From JBLKSS01 sp047607725 (GTDB lineage Bacteria > Pseudomonadota > Gammaproteobacteria > Enterobacterales > Enterobacteriaceae), in NCBI RefSeq assembly GCF_047607725.1, contig NZ_JBLKSS010000066.1, positions 1-6,499 of the forward strand: 6,499 bases of DNA. Direction: 5' to 3'. The notes under the pieces are model-generated. The model made no database searches, was not told the DNA's origin, and saw only the letters and a list, made by a program, of their open reading frames with translations. Shown here piece by piece: positions 1 through 5,143 of the stretch. Every line of letters begins with the position of its first letter. The stretch's first letter is position 1. Made by a program: the position numbers and the translations under genes.

Positions 1-138
1 CTCAAACCGGGATGGAAATAAAAGTTATTAAAATCAATATAATGTGAAAATGCAATGAGCATAAGCGTGTAACGTAGGTTTACTGTCTCATACAACAAAC
101 CCACCAATAATTCAAGACGTCCTCCACGGGGCGCTTAC
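1..138. mobile_element. Right end of a short IS66-like, transposase-less element (copy 1, partial)
   Basis: This stretch aligns without gaps to 3631-3768 of the complete copy, with 6 differences in 138 bases. It ends in CGCTTAC, the inverse of the GTAAGCG start seen at 3431 and 6363. Its last 50 bases (89-138) are a perfect inverted match to the left 50 bases of copies 2 and 3. The left part lies outside the window. There is no open frame of note. GTAA-type ends are typical of the IS66 family; assignment to that family is inference from the ends alone. The element abuts the sigma-54 activator pseudogene just after the place where its Walker A motif should be. Confidence 0.85.
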
Positions 139-2395
139 CACCGCTACACCGGTGAAAACGGCGTGATCCCCCGCAGCGCGCGGCTGGTTGAGCTCTATTG
201 CGCCGATTACGCCAATAACCCGGAATTATTGTCCAGTACGCTGTTCGGTTATGTGAAGGGGGCCTTTACCGGCGCGGATAAAAAGAGAAAACCGGTCTGC
301 TGAATGAAGCGGACGGGGGCTTTTTCTTCCTGGACGAAGTTCACCGTCTCTCTGCCGAAAACCAGGAAAAACTATTCCTGTTTATGGATAAAGGTTACTT
401 TTATCGCTTGGGTGATAACCGCCAACCCTTTCACGCCCGCGTACGTTTTCTTTTCGCCACCACCGAAAATAGCGAAAATGTGTTGTTGACGACTTTCCGC
501 CGCCGTATTCCCGTCATTGTCGAATTACCCTCGTCCGAATCACGCCCTTTTAGTGAGAAACTGGCGCTGGTATCCACCTTTTTTCAAGCTGAAGCGCAGC
601 GCTTCAAACAAGACATCCACGTTCCCACAGAATTGATTCGCCATTTGATTACTTCCCCCGGCCGGGGAAATATCGGTGAACTCAAAAACCGCATCAAAGT
701 ATTGTGCGCTTCTGCTTTTACGCAGGGCCAAAAGAACTGCATTCGTCATGTCGGTAATCCGCCCGCGCAAGATGACAGCGAAAACGTCATTTTTCATTGG
801 GACGAGAATACATTCCCGGCGTTACCGCTTACGCCGACCAGATCGGTGGCGGGAGAAACTTTGCTGGAGAATTTTTGCCGATCCGCTAATGTCCCGCTAT
901 TTGTTCGCAAGCTGGAAGAGCATTACCACGCAACCCTGGGTGAAGCGGCCGCCGGGCGGCTCTACCAGGGGGTGCTATGGAAAACGACTTGATACCCTGC
1001 GCGAGTTTACCGAGCTAAGCCGGTTTACGTCTGGGCGAGATGATGGAAAAGGCCGTATTCCACTGTCTGCAATGGTGCCTGCATGACAATGTCTCTCCCG
1101 CCGCTATCGAGCATCTCAACGCGGTGACGGAATACATTCCCCAGCGCGCCTGTTTGCTGGCCAGTGAAACCATTTCGCTGCTACAGCGACACTTGCCCGA
1201 GATGCCGGCGCCCCTGTTGTATCCGTTGCTGAGCGCCGTTTTTTGCCACCAGGTCGAGCAGGAGCCGCTTATTCAAGGCATTATCGTGGCTCACGGGCTC
1301 ACCACCGCCTCCAGCATCACGGGAACGGCAAATAATTTGCTGGGGGGATTTTATCTCAAGGCGTTTGATATGCCCCTGTCCGTCGATACTCGAGGGATTA
1401 TCAGCCATCTCACCACCTGGATTGACAGGCTTAAAGAGCAAGCCGGGATGGTCATATTGGTGGATATGGGGTCGCTCGAGGATATTTACGCCGAAATTAA
1501 ACTGCACATCCAGGGCGATCTGCTGGTGATGAATAATGTCAGCACCGCGATGGCGCTCGATATTGCGGAGAAAATCCAGCAGCGGTTGTCGATGAAAGAG
1601 ATCGTCGACGGGATTAAGGGCGCTTGGGAAATTGAGGCGCGCTATTATTCCGGTATTGTCCAAGGCAATAAAATGATCATCTCCTGTATCTCTGCTGAAG
1701 GGGTGTCAAAACAGCTGTAGGAGATTACCCGGCGTTATGTGGACGATGAAACGCTTGATGTCGTGACAATGGAATACGACGATCTGAAATGGAAGCTGGC
1801 AAAAGCGGACAGCGCGCTATACGGCACAAGATTAATCATTACCACCACGGAACTGAATGCCAACGCTATCCCTATCATTAATGTCAGGAAGCTTATTGGC
1901 GATAAGCCCGACCAACTTTGGAAAAATTATTTCTCGACCATCATGTCCTCCGACAGATTGAAACAGATGGTCGATGAGATCGTCATTCTGTTTACCATTG
2001 AAGGGGTCGCCAGCCATCTCTCTTTCCTCAATCCGAACGTTATCATCGAAGAGGTGGAAGATGTGGTGAAATTTTTCGAGATGACCTACAACATTCATTT
2101 CGAGAGCTACCTGCGCATCAATTTATTTATGCATCTGGCGGCGATGATTGAACGACTGATGACCCACGATGGCTTAAATCATCGCGAAGACAGCGAGCTG
2201 ACCGATCAGCTGCGCAATTTTATCGCCCTTACCCCGGAAGCCTTTAGGCCGATTATTGCCAAATACCGCTTTGCCATGACCACCACGGAATATCTGATGA
2301 TTTATGAGCTAATGGAGCCCTGGATCACTGTTGACCAGTCTTTGTTAGTGTTGAAAGCCCAGCGAGATAGTGTGCAGGTTTCTGGAGATGCCTAA
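139..2395 (+). pseudogene. LevR-type sigma-54-dependent PTS-operon activator, degraded
   Basis: This is the remnant of a transcriptional activator with an AAA+ domain that remodels sigma-54 RNA polymerase, plus PTS regulation domains (LevR/DgaR type). Visible in order are: the GAFTGA sigma-54 contact loop (259-276), Walker B with FFFLDE (321-338), a sensor II-like segment GNIGELKNR (about 669-695), an EIIA-Man-like segment IIVAHG with a candidate phospho-His (codon 1292-1294), an EIIB-like segment IISCISAEG (about 1676-1702), and a PRD domain with RINLFMHL, its conserved His at 2132-2134. The N-terminal DNA-binding region and Walker A are missing, cut by the element ending at 138. Further lesions are a one-base loss in the A-rich run 280-291, apparent one-base gains near 981-984 and 1018, and an in-frame TAG at 1718-1720. 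Reading across these restores one continuous protein. It lies just upstream of a sigma-54 promoter and sugar genes, its likely former target. The family is clear; the sugar inducer is unknown. Confidence 0.9.
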
Positions 2396-2435
2396 ACACT
2401 AACTATAACTTACTGATAATAAAGATAAATAAAAC

Positions 2436-2452
2436 CTGGCACGCCTTTTGTA
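2436..2452 (+). promoter_or_regulatory. Sigma-54 (-24/-12) promoter of the sorD-like operon
   Basis: The sequence CTGGCACGCCTTTTGTA matches the sigma-54 consensus YTGGCACGNNNNTTGCW at every conserved position except one: T instead of C in the -12 GC pair. Spacing between the two boxes is exact. It lies 41 bases after the activator pseudogene's stop and 47 bases before the dehydrogenase ATG, predicting a start of transcription near 2463. The location beside a LevR-type activator makes a chance match unlikely. The preceding 40 bases are strongly AT-rich, which would suit DNA bending, but I could not identify a clear IHF or upstream activator site. Confidence 0.8.
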
Positions 2453-2498
2453 TCATCTCTCTCACAACTTGGCTTCAACTTTATCTGGAGAGAATGCA

Positions 2499-3305
2499 AT
2501 GGCATCGAAGAAGTGGATTGATCTGAATCAGCGAGTCATTATTGTTACCGGCGGGAATTCCGGCATCGGCTCGCATATTGTCAGAGACCTGCTGGAAAAT
2601 AATGCCCAGGTGATTGTTGCGGATATCCAAATACCGGACTCCGCCTCCCGCGCGGCGGGGGTGGATTATCGCCTGTGCGATATTACCGATCGCATCGCAT
2701 TTAAACAGTTTGTTGACGACGTGTATCGCCAGTATCAGCGTATCGATGGCCTGGTGAATAACGCGGGGGTAAACCGCGCCCGGCTGTTGGTCGACTATTA
2801 TAGCGAAACGCCGCAATACGAGTTAAGCGACGACGATTTTGATTTTATGGTGAGGGTGAATCAAAAGGAGCCTTTTATTTGTACTCAAGAAGTCGCCCGC
2901 GTCATGATCCGCCAAAAACAAGGCGTGGTGGTGAACATTCTCTTCGAGGCCGGCATTGAAGGCTCAAAAGGACAGAGTTGTTATTCCGCCACCAAAGCCG
3001 CCGTGCATGGTTTTACCCTATCCTGGGCGAAGGAGTTGGGTGCGTTCGGTATTCGGGTCGTGGGCGTTGCGCCCGGCATCAATGAGCTGACGCCGATGGG
3101 GGATGCCAAGCACCGCGAAGCGCTGGCCTACACGGGCGGTATGAAGATGACAAATATTGATGAAGATTATAGCCAGAGAATTCCTCTCGGACGTCAGGGA
3201 AAGCTGGATGAAATTGCCAATTTGGTAACCTGGCTGTTGTCCGATAAGTCAAGCTATATCACAGGCACCACTATAAATATTACGGGAGGCAAATCTCGCG
3301 GCTAA
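2499..3305 (+). CDS. sorD: SorD-like sorbitol-6-phosphate 2-dehydrogenase (SDR family), active-site Ser replaced
   Basis: A short-chain dehydrogenase/reductase of 268 residues, the length usual for SorD. SorD oxidises D-sorbitol 6-phosphate to fructose 6-phosphate with NAD in the cytoplasm. Visible are the cofactor motif TGGNSGIG (17-24), an acidic residue after the second strand (Asp42, suggesting NAD), NNAG (87-90), Asn121, YSATK with Tyr162 and Lys166, and a C-terminus ITGGKSRG very like Klebsiella SorD. The catalytic Ser expected 13 residues before Tyr162 is Phe149, in NILFE where the family has N-[IV]-S-S-E, so activity is doubtful. The start at 2499 is chosen because GGAG (2487-2490) precedes it and conservation begins there; the frame extends upstream to 2448, but that would overlap the promoter. 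An EIIA gene follows after 27 bases, as in the sor operon. A related sugar-phosphate dehydrogenase is the alternative. Confidence 0.8.
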   Translation: MASKKWIDLNQRVIIVTGGNSGIGSHIVRDLLENNAQVIVADIQIPDSASRAAGVDYRLCDITDRIAFKQFVDDVYRQYQRIDGLVNNAGVNRARLLVDYYSETPQYELSDDDFDFMVRVNQKEPFICTQEVARVMIRQKQGVVVNILFEAGIEGSKGQSCYSATKAAVHGFTLSWAKELGAFGIRVVGVAPGINELTPMGDAKHREALAYTGGMKMTNIDEDYSQRIPLGRQGKLDEIANLVTWLLSDKSSYITGTTINITGGKSRG

Positions 3306-3332
3306 TCCTTTCCATTTTTGGCAGGAAATTTT

Positions 3333-3434
3333 ATGGATAAATTAAAAGTGGTTCCCTGGTTGTTCGTCATTTCACACGGTCGTTTTGGCAACGAATTGGT
3401 TAATAGCTGCGAAATGATCCTGGGTAAGATGTAA
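3333..3434 (+). pseudogene. N-terminal fragment of a mannose-family PTS EIIA protein (SorF-like)
   Basis: Thirty-two codons of a PTS EIIA domain of the mannose family are left. The fragment shows the hydrophobic first strand LFVISHGRFG, with the phospho-acceptor His at residue 15, followed by ELVNSCEMILG, the typical first helix and turn. Such domains are normally about 130-140 residues, so over three quarters is missing. A good ribosome binding site (AGGA, 3323-3326) precedes the ATG. The gene runs into the element at 3431; codon 33 spans the junction, and the TAA stop comes from the element's own GTAA terminus. It follows the SorD-like gene closely and was probably co-transcribed from the sigma-54 promoter. 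In the sorbose operon the EIIA (SorF) phosphorylates EIIB during sorbose uptake; the true sugar here is unknown. The remnant cannot function. Confidence 0.8.
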
Positions 3435-3480
3435 GCGCCCCGTGGAGGACGTCTTGAATTATTGGTGGGTTTGTTGTATG
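3431..3480 (+). repeat. Left 50 bp terminal inverted repeat of copy 2
   Basis: Identical over 50 bases to the left end of copy 3 (6363-6412) and to the inverse of copy 1's right end (89-138). The match between left and right ends breaks immediately after base 50. Fifty bases is long for IS66-type terminal repeats as I know them, which adds to the MITE-like character. Confidence 0.85.
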
Positions 3481-3565
3481 GCCCGGTAAGAATATGTTCC
3501 GCTACGATGCCTAGTGAACCCGCATCCTATAAGGGACGGCTGTCAGATCATGGATAATCCGGCGA

Positions 3566-3601
3566 TGATAGTGTCCACTTAAATTTTAATGGACACTATC
3601 A
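3566..3601. repeat. Internal 12 bp perfect inverted repeat in the element
   Basis: TGATAGTGTCCA (3566-3577) and its exact inverse TGGACACTATCA (3590-3601) flank a 12-base AT-only-but-one spacer. The arms resemble insertion sequence termini of the IS3/IS481 kind, beginning TG and ending CA, so they may be a scar of a nested element or the join left when an internal segment was lost. The partial copies 1 and 3 do not reach this position, so its presence in them cannot be judged. Confidence 0.7.
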
Positions 3602-3718
3602 CAAACTTCAGAACCACTAATTTCATATCACTCAAACCGGGATGGAAATAAAAGTTATTAAAATAAATACAATGTAAAAATGCAATGAGCATAAGCATGT
3701 AACGTAGGTTTACTGTCT

Positions 3719-3768
3719 CGTACAACAAACCCACCAATAATTCAAGACGTTCTCCACGGGGCGCTTAC
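3719..3768 (-). repeat. Right 50 bp terminal inverted repeat of copy 2
   Basis: This is the inverse of 3431-3480 with two mismatches, at 3751 and 3720. The truncated ybiT frame enters this repeat from the right and picks up eight foreign codons (VSAPWRTS) before a TGA inside it. Confidence 0.85.
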
Positions 3769-4644
3769 GATCTTATCGATCTGCCGGGCGCGGGAGGTCG
3801 CCTGGCGTGATTTGGACGCGTTGGCGCTAAAGCGGCTGACGAACGACTGCAGCTCGGCAATCTGGGCTTTTTTCTTGGCATTATCCGCCACCAGCCGCTC
3901 ACACGCCTGTGTCGATGCCGTCATATACTCGTCATAGTTGCCCGAATAGATGCACAACTCGCCATAATCCAAATCCGCCATATGGGTGCAGACCATGTTC
4001 AGGAAATGCCTGTCATGGGAGATGATGATCATCGTGCTGTTGCGCTCATTCAGCACCTGCTCCAGCCAGCGGATGGTATTGATGTCCAGGTTGTTGGTCG
4101 GTTCGTCAAGCAACAGAATGTCCGGATTGGCAAACAGCGCCTGCGCCAACAGCACGCGCAGCTTCCAGCCGGGCGCCACCTCGCTCATCGGGCCGTAATG
4201 CTGTTCCAGCGGGATGCCGACGCCCAGCAGCAGCTCACCGGTGCGCGCTTCCGCGGTGTAGCCATCCATTTCGCCGTACAGCACTTCCAAATCCGCCACC
4301 CGATAACCCTGCGCTTCGCTCATCTCCGGCAGGGCGTAAATGCCATCGCGCTCCTGTTTGACCGCCCACAATTCCGCATGGCCCATGATAACGGTATCCA
4401 ACACGCTATTTTGCTCAAAGGCGAACTGATCCTGGCGCAATTTACCGAGGCGCTCGTTGGGATCCAGGCTGACATTGCCGGCGGTGGGCGTCAAATCACC
4501 GCCCAGAATTTTCATCAGGGTAGATTTACCGCAGCCGTTGGCGCCAATGAGGCCGTAGCGATTGCCGCCGCCAAACTTAACGGAAATATTCTCGAACAGC
4601 GGTTTACTGCCGAATTGTATGATGATGTTATTACTTATCAGCAA
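3742..4644 (-). pseudogene. ybiT: ABC-F ATPase YbiT, truncated after the first half
   Basis: This is the N-terminal half of YbiT, a cytoplasmic ABC-F protein that acts on ribosomes rather than in transport. The first ATPase domain is complete: FGSKPLFENIS, Walker A GANGCGKST (about 34-42), the YbiT-type signature region SEVAPGWKLRV, Walker B ILLLDEPTNNLD and the switch ISHDRHF. After it comes the charged interdomain linker AKKKAQIAELQ...SRQATSRARQIDKI, which in ABC-F proteins reaches toward the P-site tRNA. Native sequence stops at codon 292 (3769-3771) of about 530. The element then adds VSAPWRTS and a stop, and the second ATPase domain is absent. The start is TTG at 4642-4644, supported by alignment to the known N-terminus; there is only a weak AAGAG ribosome site upstream. 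The surviving frame is otherwise undamaged, so truncation looks recent. A half protein could still be made, but normal function is unlikely. Confidence 0.92.
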
Positions 4645-4679
4645 AGGAAAGACTCTTAATAAAGTGTGAGATTGGCCGT

Positions 4680-4688
4680 ATTATGCCA
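4680..4688 (-). promoter_or_regulatory. Candidate extended -10 promoter of ybiT
   Basis: On the minus strand the sequence TGGCATAAT fits an extended -10 box (TGN followed by CATAAT, one mismatch to TATAAT). It would start transcription about 30 bases before the TTG start. No good -35 hexamer lies at 17 bases, which extended -10 promoters tolerate. This is a motif match only. Confidence 0.35.
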
Positions 4689-4703
4689 TAAAGCGGCGTG
4701 GGA

Positions 4704-4743
4704 TGGCGCCTAATCTGTCGTCTATCGCGACAGGATGGCGCCA
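4704..4743. other. Two-part hairpin between ybiT and ompX
   Basis: TGGCGCC (4704-4710) can pair with GGCGCCA (4737-4743), and inside it CTGTCG (4715-4720) pairs with CGACAG (4728-4733), separated by a small internal loop (TAAT/GAT) and closed by a 7-base loop. No U-tract follows on either strand, so it is not a normal intrinsic terminator. The flanks also form a direct repeat GGATGGCGCC (4701-4710 and 4733-4742). It may be an old RNA structure upstream of ybiT or a relic of a deleted gene. Its function is unknown. Confidence 0.45.
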
Positions 4744-4803
4744 CGACCGTCAACAGGGCCGTTTCGCAAGCCGGGCCGCGAAAAGGCTACGCCTCACCTT
4801 AGA

Positions 4804-4850
4804 GAAGGATGAACCGAACGCATAGGGGAAGGATCTGCCAGACGCAAAGC
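4804..4850 (+). repeat. Imperfect tandem repeat, GAAGGAT-N3-CC-N2-ACGCA
   Basis: Two adjacent units share the pattern GAAGGAT-N3-CC-N2-ACGCA-N-AG, about 25 bases apart. A third GAAGGAT occurs near 4892 without the rest. The copies are degenerate and probably reflect old local duplication. Confidence 0.35.
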
Positions 4851-4990
4851 GGGATGACTTACGCGCCGATAAAGCAAGGCCAGCCCGGTAGAAGGATGAG
4901 TCAACAGGTGTAAAAAGTATTTCGACTAACCCAAAAGGAGGCGTCAGGAAATCTTGTGTCAGGCACGCGGGAGGGTGGCGTTAAACCACA

Positions 4991-5120
4991 GTGCGGTTAA
5001 GTCATGCATGAGAGAGAGGGCGCGTCAGACACCCGTGGTATTCGCCCAGGGAGGCTATAGTCGGGCAATAGTGCGGATTGCGGGTTAAGTCAAAGAGAGA
5101 GGTCAAGCACGAGAGAGAAG
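4991..5120 (+). repeat. Degenerate purine-rich repeats, GGTTAAGTCA plus GAGAGAGAGG
   Basis: GGTTAAGTCA followed closely by GAGAGAGAGG or AAGAGAGAGG occurs at 4995-5019 and 5083-5102. A weaker version (GGTCAAG, then GAGAGAGAAG) follows immediately at 5101-5120. The first two are also each preceded by GTGCGG (4991 and 5071). Unit spacing is irregular (88 and 18 bases), so this is neither a CRISPR array nor a simple tandem array. It lies downstream of ompX on that gene's strand, where it would be transcribed as pyrimidine-rich RNA. Confidence 0.45.
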
Positions 5121-5143
5121 CTGATGCCGAAGGAGCGCGGCGA

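Larger units (their letters stand above)
3431..3768. mobile_element. Complete 338 bp IS66-like miniature element (copy 2)
   Basis: The element runs from GTAAGCG to CGCTTAC with terminal inverted repeats of 50 bp (48 of 50 matching within this copy). It differs from copy 3 at one base in 137 (3501 G versus 6433 A) and from copy 1 at six in 138. It contains no transposase frame, so it behaves like a MITE or internally deleted derivative that would need a transposase supplied from elsewhere. Its centre carries a 12 bp inverted repeat (3566-3601). The 8-base flanks (GGTAAGAT on the left, GATCTTAT on the right) are not a direct repeat, although IS66 elements usually make 8 bp target duplications, and the two flanking genes are unrelated. 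This suggests recombination between copies. Confidence 0.85.
4661..5143. other. Non-coding gap between ybiT and ompX, likely deletion scar
   Basis: About 480 bases hold no recognisable gene on either strand. The longest frame here (minus, 5002-5229) has a low-complexity, basic composition, overlaps the ompX run-on and is unlikely to be real. In E. coli several genes (opgE, mntS, mntR, ybiR and ldtB) lie between ompX and ybiT; none is detectable here by eye. The region contains imperfect repeats built on GAAGGAT near 4804 and 4829, purine-rich repeats at 4991-5120, and the hairpin described separately. It reads as eroded DNA left after gene loss. Confidence 0.6.

Noticed and set aside
384..992. 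A free-standing gene of about 200 codons starting at ATG 384
   Set aside because: It is the middle of the sigma-54 activator: the ATG falls inside the AAA+ domain after Walker B, and the matching upstream sequence continues in another frame across a one-base slip.
1181..1663. A 160-codon minus-strand frame
   Set aside because: It is antisense to the EIIA-like region of the activator and resembles no known protein.
2448..2498. An earlier start for the SorD-like gene
   Set aside because: The extra 17 codons overlap the sigma-54 promoter and its predicted transcription start, lack a ribosome site and are absent from the family; GGAG sits properly before ATG 2499.
3431..3768. A simple insertion of copy 2 into one gene
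   Set aside because: The flanks belong to unrelated genes on opposite strands and lack an 8 bp direct repeat; only three bases (GAT) match directly, which is expected by chance at this level.
3982..4659. A 225-codon plus-strand frame
   Set aside because: It is the antisense shadow of ybiT, whose minus-strand product is unmistakable; the plus-strand translation has no recognisable domain.
4991..5120. CRISPR-like repeats
   Set aside because: Only two good units with irregular spacing, units unlike each other in length, and no cas genes or leader.
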